Below, piece by piece: positions 1 through 10,725 of a stretch of 64,000 bases of DNA. The translations under genes and the position numbers were made by a program. Below the pieces are notes generated by a model, which made no database searches, was not told where the DNA came from, and saw only the letters and a list, made by a program, of their open reading frames with translations. Numbering within the stretch: position 1 is the first letter of the stretch; each line of letters starts with the position of its first letter. The DNA is from Notamacropus eugenii (Eukaryota > Chordata > Mammalia > Diprotodontia > Macropodidae): positions 193,046,372 to 193,110,371 of the forward strand of contig NC_092875.1 of the NCBI RefSeq assembly GCF_028372415.1, read 5' to 3'.

Positions 1-52
1 CTCAGAAAGATGTCTTCCTGACTTCAGGCCCAGCATTCTACCCACTGCACCA
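1..52 (-). repeat. tRNA-derived marsupial SINE, edge fragment
   Basis: The stretch reads as the reverse complement of the SINE head (GTCTTCCTGACTTCAGGCCC, then a 'ctacccactgcacca' block). The rest of the element is cut off by the window edge. Confidence 0.6.
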
Positions 53-704
53 TTCTCTTCCTCTGCAACTAGAAGAACAAACAAAGAATGAAAGGGTAAT
101 GACATTGAGACAGTTAGTAGAGGCTTCTGGGGAAAAGTACTAAATGCCCAATTTACTTTGCCAAAATTGTAGTAGTCTATAATAAGTGTTAGTATATGGT
201 ATTTAGAGAACCAGTGTGGTATAGGAAATAGAAAACTAGACTCAGAGTTATCAAGGCATGGGGTCCAGTTCTGTCTGTGACTTCTCAGTGCCCTGGACAG
301 CTCTCCAAGTTAGATCTATTGTTCTCAGTCTACATTGGTAAAGGGAGTTTCCTTATCTGAAGTTCTCTATATTAAAGAATTCACAAGTCACTTTGTGCAT
401 CACTAATTCATAGCATCTCTCACCATTCTTTCCTATTGATGTTCACTCTCTCCCACATGCAAATATGCTCATGTTCCCGCAATGAGTCCTCTGCTCAGTT
501 ATTAAGACATATCCTATCTCAATAGTATCTTCATTTTAAATGCTCCAATTTAACAATTCATATCTTTTTTTTTCTCTTCCAGTCTTGTATATTGCCACAT
601 TCACAGGCTCTACAGGTACCCTATGAGTAGAAATCTTAAATATTCATAATGAATATTAAAAAGAAGACTTTTCCTTTCTTCTTCCCTACTTCTTTTCCTT
701 CTAG

Positions 705-941
705 AGGTAGCTAGTGGCTCTAGCACTAGACTGTGTCAGGAAAACCTGAGGTTGAATCCAGTCTCAGATGCTTACTAGCTGTGTGATCCTGAGCAAGTCA
801 CTTAACCCAATCTGCCTCAGTTTCCTCCTTTGTAAAATGAGCTGGGGAAGGAAAGGGCAAACCTTTCCAGTATCTTTACCAAGAAAACCCCAAATAGGGT
901 CACAAAGAGTTGAACATGACTGAAACAACTAAACATATAAC
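705..941 (+). repeat. tRNA-derived SINE with BovB/RTE-like tail (tail type A)
   Basis: A tRNA-like head with the B-box region (GGTTGAATCCAG) is followed by the core CTAGCTGTGTGATCCTGAGC and a tail that includes ACCAAGAAAACCCCAAATAG, 'cacaaagagttgaacatgactgaaa'-type sequence and an A-rich end. This tail resembles the 3' end of BovB-class RTE LINEs, which would explain mobilisation by an RTE machinery. The copy is diverged. Confidence 0.8.
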
Positions 942-1030
942 ACCTATCTCTCAGAGTTGTTGTGAAGATCCAATAAGGCAGTATTATAAATACTTAGCAT
1001 AGTTCCTGCATGGTAAATAAATATTTATTC
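942..1030 (+). repeat. MIR-like SINE tail fragment
   Basis: The motif TCTCAGAGTTGTTGTGAAGA followed by 'aataaatatttattcc' matches the 3' half of MIR-type CORE-SINEs. Confidence 0.45.
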
Positions 1031-1163
1031 CTTTTCTCTCCCCCTAAATTAAAAAAATAAAATATTTCCCTTACTGTTAAGGATCTCAGTTAGATGCTGG
1101 TTTAATTAAAAACAATTCACTGAAAAAATTAGAGAAAGAAGAAAACTTAGAAATCATATAATC

Positions 1164-1386
1164 CAGTAGTTCTCAAAGTATGATCTGGAGACCTGGGGGA
1201 TCCTCAAGACCCTTTCAGGGGTCCATGAGGGCAGAGCTATTTTTATAATAATACAAACACATTTAAATTTCTAATATGACAAATACCAACAGACATAACC
1301 CACGTAAACGAATAAGCCCTTTGGGGGCACTTAATAATTTTTAAGAGTATAAATGGATCCTAAAAACAAAAAGTCTGAGAACTTCA
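1164..1386. mobile_element. hAT-type non-autonomous DNA transposon fossil
   Basis: The ends are imperfect inverted repeats: CAGTAGTTCTCAAAGT at the left and AGTCTGAGAACTTCA at the right. The interior (GGGGGATCCTCAAGACCCTT, 'tttcaggggtcc') resembles ancient hAT repeats of the Zaphod/Tip100 kind. It appears to split a MIR copy, whose parts lie just outside both ends. No clean 8-bp target duplication is left. Confidence 0.6.
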
Positions 1387-1485
1387 AAATCTTGTACTAC
1401 CCTCTCATTTTACAGATATTCTGAGAATCAAAAAGGTTGTGATTGCCAAAGGTCCTATCTCTCACAAATTATGTAGCCAGGACTA
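1387..1485 (-). repeat. MIR fragment
   Basis: CCCTCTCATTTTACAGATAT and a degraded 'gattgccaaaggtc' block match MIR read on the minus strand. The left part of the same MIR may lie at 1143-1163, before the hAT insertion. Confidence 0.5.
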
Positions 1486-1908
1486 CAAGCAAATTCTCTC
1501 CTTAATTCTATTCATGATGCCCTCTCCTTCACATCCCACGGCCTCATCTTTGAGTCTTCTCTTTTCCAAGCTGGACAAGGACAGCTCCTCTGACCTTCCC
1601 TCAATCATTGTCGTTGGTCACACAGAGGTTAAGCAACTCTGATTATAGCACACATTAACATGATGCACCCATTAACAAAGAGTGCTTCTTTATCAGTTGT
1701 GAAGCTATGGCACCCTGTGCCATCAAGCTGCAGGGATCTCTTATACACATTGTGCTATTTCCTCCAAAAGAAGAAAAGGTTTTTTCATTTACTTTGTCAC
1801 TTTTGATGGAGTGCCATCCACTTTGACACTAAAGCTGGTGACTTTTCTATACACAAGTTTTGAATTTATTGTATCTAAATATAGGAGGCAAATCTATGTG
1901 GAGAGGAA

Positions 1909-1909
1909 G

Positions 1910-1960
<51 letters not shown>

Positions 1961-2068
1961 ATATGTATACACACATATACACATACATGTATACACACAT
2001 ATATTTATATATACACATATATATTTTATATCCATATGTGTATTTATATATATACACACATTTTATAT
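1909..2068. repeat. Compound TA/TG/CA microsatellite
   Basis: A (TA)n tract runs into (TG)n at about 1928-1956 and then into mixed TATACACACATA units. The small open frames over it are simple repeat translations, not genes. Confidence 0.95.
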
Positions 2069-2080
2069 ATAAAATAGGCA

Positions 2081-3055
2081 TGATAAAACTATTAAGAAAA
2101 CTGGCTTTTAATATAGTGTACTTACATATGCATAGGACATAATAATATATAGATGGGTGGAGAGGTTGGCTAGCCTTCTTCTTGAGGTCATGATACTCAG
2201 GGACAGAAGAGACCTATGGGTATTAGATCATGGGGCCCAGGCCTCATCACCAGGGTAGGATATTATCCCCAAGAGAGGATGTCACTAACTCTTGATCTGA
2301 GACCAAAGGCCAAGGCTAAGTTTAAAGGAGTTTGAAAAAACATGTTCATCTGAGAAGCTGGACTAGTTCCATGGCTTTTCAAACTCACTTCCTAAACTTT
2401 CTTTTGAACTAGAGGGAGAGGGGGGAAAATGGGCCCACTCATCAGAGCCAAGTACTGCCATGTGCTTGCAGCATAACTAATTCAAAGGGGATATGGGAGG
2501 AGGGCTGGAATAAGGGAAAAGAGGCTCACTAGAAAGAGTTCTCAGGATCATTTCGGGGGGCGGGGGGGAACAGACCTGGGTCTCTGCTGCTGAGCCACTA
2601 TAATGCAGTGAATTACTGTCAGTATAGAGTCCAATGTTAAAGACACCAAAACCAAATTATCTAGCAAAAGAGAAATCAGCATTCAGGGTCAGATTACCAG
2701 GCTGAGGTCAGAAACACAAAGATCAGAAGCAGAGACAGCAAACATGAGGATGGGTCAAAAATGTGAAAAGTCTGAGTTAGGTTCATAAGCTGAGGTCAAG
2801 AGTACAAGGAAATAAGAAGCTGTAGGCAAAACTGGAGAAACCCAAGGGTTCAAGCTCACAGACAGGAACAGAGGGGGAGAGAGGAAGCAAAGAGAAAAAA
2901 TGTTGAATGAACCCACTGGATTTCTCTTTTTCCATCTGACGCTAGCTCAGAAGTTAACCCCTGAATTCACAGTCTGTTTACTTTCCTGCAGGATGATGAT
3001 ATCTTGTGCATCTCTCTATGGAGAATTCAAATCAGCAAATATTTTCTAAATGTTT
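2081..3055. other. No gene or confidently named repeat
   Basis: The sequence is mixed, with a G-rich spot at about 2554-2567 (two G runs split by one C). A purine-rich part at 2640-2900 has repeated 'aggtcaga' and 'gctgaggtca' words and could be an old repeat I cannot name. Confidence 0.4.
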
Positions 3056-3059
3056 ACTA

Positions 3060-3300
3060 TGTATAATAGTAATTTATTTAGAACTTCAAGATTTGCAAAG
3101 TACTAATACATTTATTATTTCTTTCAAGCTTCATAACAACCCTGTGAAATAGGTTTTATTATTATTATCATCTCCACTTATCTCAAGAAACTGAGACTGA
3201 GATAGGTCCAGTAACCATGGTTAGTAAGTGTCTAAGCAAGATGCAAACTCAGATCTCCCTGACTCCAATCCTCTAGCTGTATGGCGATAAAGCATCCTAC
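3060..3300 (-). repeat. MIR-family SINE
   Basis: CATAACAACCCTGTGAAATA, TCTCAAGAAACTGAGACTGA, 'ggttagtaagtgtctaagc' and CTCAGATCTCCCTGACTCCA follow in the order expected for MIR on the minus strand. Confidence 0.8.
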
Positions 3301-3654
3301 CAGGTTAAGATGATATAAGGCACAGACCTCACCCTAAACAGATACACAAATAAACATGGTACTAAGTCTTGATTAGTACAAATGACAAATTCTCCTAAAA
3401 CAGTCACATGTTTTCAAATTTACAGTATTCAAAATTATAACAGTGTAAAATATGGTGATTTGTTCCAGTGTGATGGAAATATGCAGAATGAATTCCACTA
3501 ACACCACCTTTTCAAGGAAATTCTTTATTCACACCAAAAGGCACCTACATGTACCTCCAGAATATGACAGATTCAAAAGTGGGATTCAGACTTTGCTCTA
3601 GGAAAATTCAAGTGGACAGACAACCCTTTCAGATAGCAGGATCAAGGAAGGTTT

Positions 3655-3745
3655 AATTGAGGAGGGGACGTTTGAGCTGGGCCTTGAAAAAAGTGAATGA
3701 TTTCAATGAGAAGAAATGAAGTGGTGAGATTTCCAAGCCCATGTC
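3655..3745. repeat. Ancient interspersed repeat fragment, class uncertain
   Basis: GAGCTGGGCCTTGAAAAAAG and the block after it resemble an old mammalian repeat. A related stretch occurs at about 61860-61985. I do not know its class. Confidence 0.35.
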
Positions 3746-3782
3746 CACGCAGAAAATGTGGAGTGCATGTGAAATAAATTTG

Positions 3783-3829
3783 GGAAGGAAGGAAGGAAGG
3801 AGGAAGGAGGGAAGGGGGGAAGGAAGAAA
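3783..3829. repeat. (GGAA)n-like polypurine microsatellite
   Basis: Repeated GGAA/GGAAGG units. Confidence 0.9.
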
Positions 3830-3834
3830 GCAAA

Positions 3835-3880
3835 TACACATTTATTAAGTACTTACTATATACCATACCCTGTGCTAAGG
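3835..3880 (-). repeat. L2/MIR 3' end fragment
   Basis: TTTATTAAGTACTTACTATA followed by 'ccctgtgctaagg' is the reverse complement of the shared L2/MIR 3' end. Confidence 0.55.
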
Positions 3881-4204
3881 AAGACTGTTGCGGGCTTTAA
3901 TTATCAGAATAAGTAGTAGCCCATAGGCTATAAAAGGTTTTCTGAGCAAGGGTCACATTTGCGCATTAGGACAATTATTTTGGCAGCTATATGAAGGATG
4001 GATTATTGAGCAAAAAGGTGAGATACTCAGAAGCCAAGAAGAAGGGTCCAAGTAAGACATAATGAGAGCCTGAATTGGGGTGGTGATTGTGTGAGTGGAG
4101 AGGAGGGAAATCAGTAAAAAGTAAGAGAATCCATTGATATTTGTGATCTCTGCGGATATGTACCCAGTGTAGAACAATTGACTATAGAGACTTTTGAAGC
4201 CATT

Positions 4205-4290
4205 TCTCAATGATTTTACAGAAGGAAGAAACTGAGGCCCAGAGGATGAAGTGACTTAGTGATTTATCAAAGATCACAAAGACAGTTTCA
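4205..4290 (-). repeat. MIR fragment
   Basis: ATTTTACAGAAGGAAGAAAC, TGAGGCCCAGAGGATGAAGT and a 'caaagatcacaaagacag' block are MIR on the minus strand. Confidence 0.65.
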
Positions 4291-4627
4291 GAGTCAAATA
4301 CAGGAAACATTTCCTCAATCAAGGAAAGATGTAAGTTTTATAGGAAGGCCAAGGGTATGTTGGTAAATGCTTAATAACCAGCTCTCCAGGGGAAAAAATG
4401 TATGCATTCTACACCTTTAAGTTTAGTCTGCATTATATCATTTTATCCATCATGTTCTTAAGTCTAAGTAATTGACAAATAATAAATCAAGTCCTGGTTT
4501 TTAGTGTTTGTGGCTTTCTGAAGTATAAATCCTCTTACTGAAAATTTAGTAATTGGCTTTCTTACACAGCTTGAACTGACTCCAGCACTGTATCTCTGAC
4601 TGTCAAGCCTATATCTTGCCAAAGGTT

Positions 4628-4815
4628 CGTAGAATCCTACAACTTTGAATTGGAAGAAACTTTAGAGATATGTAGATCAAGTCTCTTATTTTACAGATAA
4701 AAAAATGGGGACTCATAGCTATGAGGTGACTTGACAAATTGTCAGAGAGGGGATTAGAACCCAGATCTTGTGCCTCGAAATCTGGTGCTCTTGCTACTTC
4801 ATTATGCCAAGTCAA
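4628..4815 (-). repeat. MIR-family SINE
   Basis: GAATTGGAAGAAACTTTAGA, TTATTTTACAGATAAAAAAA and GGGATTAGAACCCAGATCTT follow in minus-strand MIR order. Confidence 0.75.
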
Positions 4816-4819
4816 TGTA

Positions 4820-5750
4820 ATTTGACTGAGTTAAGTCACAGAATTGACTCCACTCCCAAATCAGACTAATGAAAAGCAAATGACTATCCTTCAAAATGTA
4901 TCTTAATTTCACACAGACACCACCTGCTGCTATATAGATATCCAAGGGCAACCGACACTGAATAGTAAAGAACCCAGGGTGTCCAGGTGTCTATTTCCTC
5001 AGTGCCCAATCAAACTGTTTCCACCTTGTACAGGGATACTGTTGGAGCATACCGATGCTCCCGCTGCTTTCTCCTTCACACAGAGCCTGTTCATTTCTTT
5101 CTTAAAGGAGAGAAGGGAGGAGGGCATGAAGATGGAGAAAAACACTAAAAAAAAAAAAAAAGCCCAGAAACAAAAGAAAACCCTGCAGCTTTGATAACCA
5201 AGGACCTTGTCTAGAGGTTGAGCGAACGTCAGTCAAGGTTTGGGGTTTGTCTGGCGTGTGCGTGTGTGTGTCTGTGTCTGTGTGAGTGTGCGTTTGTGTG
5301 AATGTTGAACAGAGTAGCCTGTCAGAGCCTCATTTTCAATGATGCAAGTCTCCCCTAACTGATAACACTCTAAATAACAGGTGAGTGAGTCCTGGCAGGA
5401 AGGAGATTGTCTGACCTCATTGTTTGCCTTTTTCCCCCCTCTTTGTTCTTCACAAATAAAGGTTTTTTAATAAACTGAAAGGTCCCCCGCTCCAGCCTGA
5501 TGATAAAGTGAAAGGAACCAGTGAGGTATGGTACAACGTGGTGCCGGCAAAGGAGAAGCTCATCAGAAAATAACAAAGGTGCAAGTTAAAGATAAGGCAG
5601 CTGTCAGAGATTAATCCTGCCCGCCTGATTGTTTTCTTTAATACCGAAGCCTGCAATAGCAAGCGATAAGTTTGCTGAGTAATTTGGTTTTGGGTGAGGA
5701 AATAAAATTCAGGTAGGCCCCATAATTGATTTCCTTTTCTTTAGTTTTCT
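4820..5750. other. Repeat-poor stretch, candidate conserved noncoding element
   Basis: Apart from a poly-A run near 5147-5161 and a TG-rich patch at 5255-5302, I see no repeat here. The part from 5340 to 5700 carries AGATAAGG (5590-5597), CAGCTG (5598-5603), CTGTCA (5601-5606) and TAATCC (5612-5617), which resemble GATA, E-box, MEIS/TGIF and OTX/PITX-type sites. Open frames are short and without domains. Function is inferred only. Confidence 0.35.
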
Positions 5751-6113
5751 AAACATTAAACAAACAAAAAAAATCCCACCCAACCTTGCTTTGACTATAC
5801 TTTCTCTCTTTTAAGTTTTCCAGTCGTGTTCCCATTTCTGTCCTTCCTACAAGATCCCCATGCCCAGACAACTCCTTCAAGGAAGGAAAAGCCTGCCCAT
5901 TGATACCATTAGGTATTAGCTGGTCAATTGAAGTTGAGTTATTTGACATATAGCTGCCTTTAAAATTTTTTTTCCATATACAATTTTGTGATCCTGGTAC
6001 CCCAGGCTCTTCCCTTCTCCTACCTGCTGTGTGCTTACCTTGGACTGACCCTGGATGAAATTCAGAAAATAAAACCAAGTTAAGAGAGTCAAGGAAAGGA
6101 GACCTGAAACATC
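5751..6113. other. No gene or repeat recognised
   Basis: Unique-looking sequence. A 109-codon minus-strand frame spans it but has no recognisable domain and is probably chance. Confidence 0.35.
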
Positions 6114-6200
6114 AGCCATTAATTTATAAAGCACTTAGTGTGTACTAGTCTTTGTGCTAAGTGATGGGGAAAAGAAAATAAGACAAAACCAAGGCTGAGC
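6114..6200 (-). repeat. L2 3' end fragment
   Basis: TTATAAAGCACTTAGTGTGT, 'ctttgtgctaagtgatgggg' and an 'aaaataagacaaaacc' block match the reverse complement of an L2 3' end. Confidence 0.6.
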
Positions 6201-7407
6201 CCTGTCTGTCCAAATTCCAGCTCCAACAAATGGAAGTGGTACCTTGAATTTACCAATCCCCTGTTCCTCTGAGGAGTACAGAGCACTCTACATTCATGAT
6301 TCCTCTCATTCTTCCCAATGACCTTGCTCTGAGGACAGAAGGAGACAAACTTTTTTTTTAACCTTTGGCATCCAGAGTCCATGGGCAAGAACTGGCCAAG
6401 ACCACAAAGCTCTACTATGAACCTGGAGCTCCTACTCCCAGGCAGGGAGCTAAGATAACCAGACCTAGGCCCTCCTCCATATTGTGCAGGAGCACCAAGG
6501 GATACTTTAGTGGGAAGTTTTATGCCTGTTGTCCAAAGTAAATTCCAAATGCCTTCACAGTGAAACCCCACAAATTTGAAATCGGGAAAACTTTCAGATA
6601 GATCCGAAAGGAAAACAGAAACAATTTATCAGTGATAATGAAAGTGATGGTTCACCAATGAGAAAATAGTCTGCGTGTGCATGCGCACGTGTGTGTGAGC
6701 ATGCACGCATGCTTATGTGCTCATGAGAAGCCAGCATCAGCAGAGCCTTATTTATTGTGACAAAATGAACAGCCCCCAGGTTGCTCATCCAGCAGCTAAT
6801 TTCTCATCTTATCTATTATGTGAATGAGATGGGAAAACAGTTTCCTGTTTTTCACAGATATCGCTAACATGAAAGATACAGAATGAATTCCCTTGAAAGC
6901 CATGCAGTCAGATCCATCCACTGACTCATTTGTTTCAAGGGGAGGAATTAATTCCATCAGACCTGCTCTACTCTCTGATGGAAAAAGCGTCTGGAAGCCA
7001 CCTTACCAAAGCCTCTCTGCTGCCAAAAGTGGCTAAAAAGGTTGATAGACCCTTTTTGGTTTTAATGCTTCGTTACTGGTAGCACTGTAGAACATGTCTC
7101 CCCAAGAGGTCAGTCATAAGCAACCATTTGATCTGGTTGAAGCTTTACCTGGTTGATCCCCAAGGTAGAAGTTACAGATTGTAAGGATTCCCAGGAGGTC
7201 AGGGAATGCACCCAGAAGGCTTTTTACTATGTCTCTACCTACTCCATATCCTCCCTTGCTCACCCCAACCCTTCCCCAACCCTGCCTTCCAACAGGAATA
7301 ATGAAACTTCTAAAAATCAGAACTATCTCCCTCCAAAAGAAAAGGCTAGAGATTCCTACTTTATTTTTCCCCTTGGAAAAAGGTATGTCATCCTCCTCTA
7401 ACAACAT
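6201..7407. other. Repeat-poor stretch, candidate regulatory DNA
   Basis: No repeat is recognised apart from a short alternating patch at 6672-6725. The 6600-7060 part is rich in 'tttatt' and 'gataat' words and is a weaker conserved-element candidate. A 150-codon minus-strand frame (6119-6571) ends inside the neighbouring L2 fragment and is rejected as a gene. Confidence 0.3.
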
Positions 7408-7419
7408 AAGATAATATGT

Positions 7420-7724
7420 CTGGGCAGCTAGGTGGTGCAGTGGATAGAGCACCAGTGCAGGAGTCAGGAGGACCTGAGTTCAAATCTCACCTCAGACACT
7501 TGACACTCACTAGCTGTGTGACCTTGGGCAAGTCACTTAACCCCAATTGTCTCATCCTGGTCATCTCCAGTCATCCTGATGAATATCTGGTCACTGGATT
7601 CAGATGACTCTGAGGAGAAATGAGGCACAGTCCTCCCTCACTTAAAACAAAGTCAAGTGCAAGTCATGCCATTATTTCTCTGATGGCATGGTCTTCTTCA
7701 GCAGCAAAGGACAAACACACAAGC
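7420..7724 (+). repeat. tRNA-derived SINE with RTE-like tail (tail type B), with target duplication
   Basis: The head TGGGCAGCTAGGTGGTGCAG is followed by a B-box-like GAGTTCAAATCTC, CTAGCTGTGTGACCTTGGGC, and then a second tail type (CATCTCCAGTCATCCTGATG and 'agcagcaaaggacaaac'). The flanks AAGATAATATGT (7408-7419) and AAGATAAGATGT (7725-7736) differ at one base and fix the insertion limits. The same tail occurs at 27429-27550, 41844-42328 and, reversed, 51007-51311. Confidence 0.9.
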
Positions 7725-7977
7725 AAGATAAGATGTTTAGATCTTGAAGAGACATTGCCAGCATCATCTGTGGTGATTTCTAGAATCTGAGACAAGTTTA
7801 GTTCAGTGTTCAGTGCTGCAAAGGGATCTGTCTAAGGTATGTAGGTCCTCCCAAGGTATGTAGGTTTTCGTTGAGAAACTGGAAGGTCGGAGTATTTGAA
7901 AAGGGAAGGTTGAAATAAACAAGACCATGAGATAGACATTCAATTTACTGGAGAAAAGGAAGAGTGGGAGATGCAAA

Positions 7978-8112
7978 GACTGATCAATCAATGAGCATTG
8001 TTGAACACCTACTATATTGCAGGAGCCATGCTGGGGGAAAAGGTTGTAAAGACAAAAGAAAAAAACAAAGAAGACAAAAGATCCCTGCTCTCCAGGAGCT
8101 TACAGAGGAGAA
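7978..8112 (-). repeat. L2 3' end fragment
   Basis: 'gatcaatcaatgagcat', CACCTACTATATTGCAGGAG and CCCTGCTCTCCAGGAGCTTA are the reverse complement of the L2 3' end. Confidence 0.7.
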
Positions 8113-8410
8113 GTTCATGTTTTCCACTAATTCTAACAGTTTTTTGCCTTGTTCATCATGATCTATCTTGACTATGGTCACTTTGATGCCAATTAACGGT
8201 ATCAGAGGAAGGGTCTGAATGTAACACTAAGGACTAGGTAGATTGTCAACTCTCCTCCTGGCCTTGTATGTCAGAAGCATAAGAGAAGTAACCAACTTTG
8301 GAAGGGGTGCCAATAAATGTAATGACTTCAGGAGAAATCTAGTGCTCAATGAGACTCAATGGAAGGTCTGTGAAATGGCAGGAGGAGAGTTTGATAGCAG
8401 TGGAGAAGGT
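8113..8410. other. No gene or repeat recognised
   Basis: About 300 bases between an L2 fragment and the 7SL pseudogene, with nothing identifiable. Confidence 0.35.
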
Positions 8411-8615
8411 GCCAAGTGTGGTGGCCCACACCTATAATCGCAGCTACCAGAGAGGCCAAGCCTGGTGACTCTTTTGAGTTCTGGAGTTCTGAGCTGTTGT
8501 GGGTGTCAACACAAAGTCTGGCAATGATAGGATGGACCCCTGAAAAGATAGGAGAGTCACTGGGCTGCCTAAGAATGGAGCCAACTGGCCCTAGTTGGAA
8601 ACAGAGCAGGCCAAC
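8411..8615 (+). pseudogene. 7SL (SRP) RNA pseudogene
   Basis: The copy starts GCCAAGTGTGGTGGCCCACA, continues 'cctataatcgcagctac' and 'gagttctggagttctgagctg', and then holds the S domain: a 'gtgtcaacacaaagt' block, CACTGGGCTGCCTAAGAATG and GGCCCTAGTTGGAAACAGAG. The S domain separates it from Alu/B1-type SINEs, which lack it. About a dozen bases are missing where the Alu domain joins the S domain, and the last ~80 bases of 7SL are absent, so it cannot make a working SRP RNA. Intact 7SL RNA scaffolds the signal recognition particle; this is a processed, decayed copy. It abuts an L2 end. Confidence 0.85.
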
Positions 8616-8621
8616 CAATTT

Positions 8622-8880
8622 GTAACTATTTATTAAGCTCCTCCTATGCACCAGGCATTGTGCTAAGCTCTAGCGGTACAAAAAGAGGCAAAAGTCATTC
8701 CCTGCCCTCAAGGAACTCACAATTTAATGGGAAGACAGCCAGCAAGCAAATATATACAAAAATGCTATGTATAGAATAAATAGTAAATAATTAACAGAAG
8801 GAAGGCCTCAGAATTAAGAGGGATTGGGAAAAGCTTCCTGTAAAAGATGGAATTGGAGGGTTTTAGGATTTTAGGTTAAA
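8622..8880 (-). repeat. L2 LINE 3' end
   Basis: TATTTATTAAGCTCCTCCTA, CATTGTGCTAAGCTCTAGCG, CCCTGCCCTCAAGGAACTCA and 'gggattgggaaaagcttcctg' match the reverse complement of marsupial L2 in order. Confidence 0.85.
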
Positions 8881-8889
8881 GCTCCTGTG

Positions 8890-9340
8890 CCAATCAGAGT
8901 GGAATTGAGTTTGTGAAAAGCCCCCAAACTTCAAACCTGAGTGATATAGGGAGACCTAGTCCTAAAAAAAAAAAAAGTGAAGGAGAGTTCAAGAGGGCAT
9001 GGTAGAAAGGGAGAGAAGGGGAGGATAGAGCCTGGGGAAGACTGGCTAGGCAATGAGGGTCTGGCTGAGTTGGATAGGGAGGAGAGTATGGGGAAAAATA
9101 GCAGAGATTCAAAGGTTGGGGGAAGGGAGACAACCAAGGGAGAGATGTTTTGATCTCTTGTTTAGTCAAGGAGGGAGAGGGTGGGGCCTTTGCCTTCCCT
9201 GCTTCCCTGGTCTCCTCATCCTCCTCCAGTTGCCTTCTCCTCAGACACTGCAGGGCTTATAAGGCAGCAGATTCTAGGAACTTACAGATAAGTATATGTC
9301 CACACACATATGTAAATATATACATATATGTGTGTATATA
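8890..9340. other. No gene; purine-rich sequence with a short TA/CA microsatellite
   Basis: G/A-rich sequence with no named repeat. A short TATATACATATATG-type run lies at 9298-9344. Confidence 0.35.
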
Positions 9341-9344
9341 TATT

Positions 9345-9535
9345 CTAATATGATCCTTATAACAACCCTTGTAGATAAATAGGTTAGATAGCATCCTTTT
9401 CCTCATACAGATCATAAACCTGAGGCTCAGGGAGGTAGTAGCTTATGAAAGGTTATATAACAGATAAATGGCATCACTGGAATTTAAACCCAGCTCTTCT
9501 ATTTCCAAGTCCAATGATTTTTCCACTATATTATG
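9345..9535 (-). repeat. MIR-family SINE
   Basis: CTTATAACAACCCTTGTAGA, 'acctgaggctcagggaggtag' and 'ggaatttaaacccagctcttc' are minus-strand MIR in order. Confidence 0.75.
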
Positions 9536-9806
9536 AGCCTGAGAATAAGACCAACCTTTGAATATTAAGGACTGTTTTCACTATAAACCAAACACACTGC
9601 CTACCAGGATCAGGAAAGGGAGGAGGGAGGAGAGAGGGAAGGGAAGGCAGAGGAAAACAGAATGTTGGGAACATAAGGGAACTAGTACTCTGGGGAAGAA
9701 GAGGGACAGCACTGAAGGTATAAAAAGGTACAAAATGAAAGTCTGGGGGCCCAAGCCTTCCAGAGAAGATGGCAAATGTAGAGTTGAGAGACATTATAGT
9801 CTAGCT

Positions 9807-10005
9807 CAGGGGTGGGGAACCTATGGCCTCCAGGCCACATGTGGTGTTCTAGGTCCTTGGGGGCAGCCTTTTGACAGAGTCCAAGTTTTGTAGAACAAAT
9901 CCTTTTACTAAGGAGATTTGTCCTGTGAAGTTTGAATTCAGTCAAAGCGCTGCACCTGAGGACCTAGAGGTAATGTGGCCTGGAGACTGCAGGTTGTCCA
10001 CCCTG
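9807..10005. mobile_element. hAT non-autonomous DNA transposon with TIRs and 8-bp TSD
   Basis: The ends form inverted repeats of roughly 33 bp: CAGGGGTGGGGAACCTATGG at the left, against CAGGGTGGACAACCTGCAGT when the right end is reverse complemented. The 8-bp flanks GTCTAGCT (9799-9806) and GTCTAGTT (10006-10013) differ at one base, which is the hAT target-duplication size. At 199 bp it has no transposase and must have been moved in trans. It lies directly beside an L2 3' end. Confidence 0.9.
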
Positions 10006-10013
10006 GTCTAGTT

Positions 10014-10120
10014 CAACAACATTTATCAAGCACCCATTATGTGCAAGGTAATCTATTAAGCACGCAAGACACAAAGTTTTGTGACTTCCTGCTCTCAAGG
10101 GACTTACAATTTAGGACAAG
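10014..10120 (-). repeat. L2 3' end
   Basis: ACATTTATCAAGCACCCATT and TGCTCTCAAGGGACTTACAA are the reverse complement of the L2 3' end. Confidence 0.75.
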
Positions 10121-10564
10121 TCTAGGTTGCCTTTACTTCTATTTTGTCCTGGCCAGTTGAGCTTTTTATTTTTCACATTCCCACTTCACAGTCATTAAGG
10201 AGGATTTTTTTGAAGCCTGTGGGGTTAAGAAAGATGTGGAGGATGGCCCTGTCTTTGCAGGCTGAAAAACTCAGATACTGTGATTTTATAATAATGATGC
10301 TAGCCACCAGTGCATGTCATTTTTGTCCTTCCTGGGCAATGCCAGTAAAATCCATCGTAGCAGTTTCCTCAAATGTAAAGAGAACAATGACAAAAAAAAA
10401 AATTTTAATGCAGAGCCACAAAAATAGAATGGGGTTTGTGGGTGGGTTGACAGGGAAAGAGAAAGATTTCATCTGGGGAAAGGGTGATCAATGAAAACAA
10501 CATAGAAGAAAGAGAAAAGAATCCTTTTTTAACCAGTGCTAGCTAAAAGGAACAAAAATACATG
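10121..10564. other. No gene or repeat recognised
   Basis: Unique-looking sequence with an A-run at about 10393. A 116-codon plus-strand frame (10144-10494) has no recognisable domain. Confidence 0.3.
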
Positions 10565-10725
10565 ATCATAGGACTTAGATGAGACTTTAGAAATAAGATT
10601 TTAATCTTATAGATGAAAAAACAGAGACCCAGAATGGTTAAATGGAGTTTATACAGGCAACACAGAGTAGAGATGAAATTTGAACCAAGGTCTTTTGTCT
10701 TTTGATTCATCTCCTTTACCATTAT
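10565..10725 (-). repeat. MIR-family SINE
   Basis: 'atagatgaaaaaacagagaccc' and 'gatgaaatttgaaccaaggtc' are diverged minus-strand MIR words in the right order. Confidence 0.65.

Noticed and set aside
1811..2142. Cluster of overlapping small frames on both strands
   Set aside because: Translations of a TA/TG microsatellite.
2554..2567. G-quadruplex motif
   Set aside because: Only two adjacent G runs separated by one C; the four-run pattern is absent.
6119..6571. 150-codon minus-strand open frame
   Set aside because: It ends inside an L2 fragment and has no recognised domain or motif.
8411..8615. Alu/B1-type SINE
   Set aside because: The S-domain words of 7SL RNA are present, which Alu/B1 SINEs lack.
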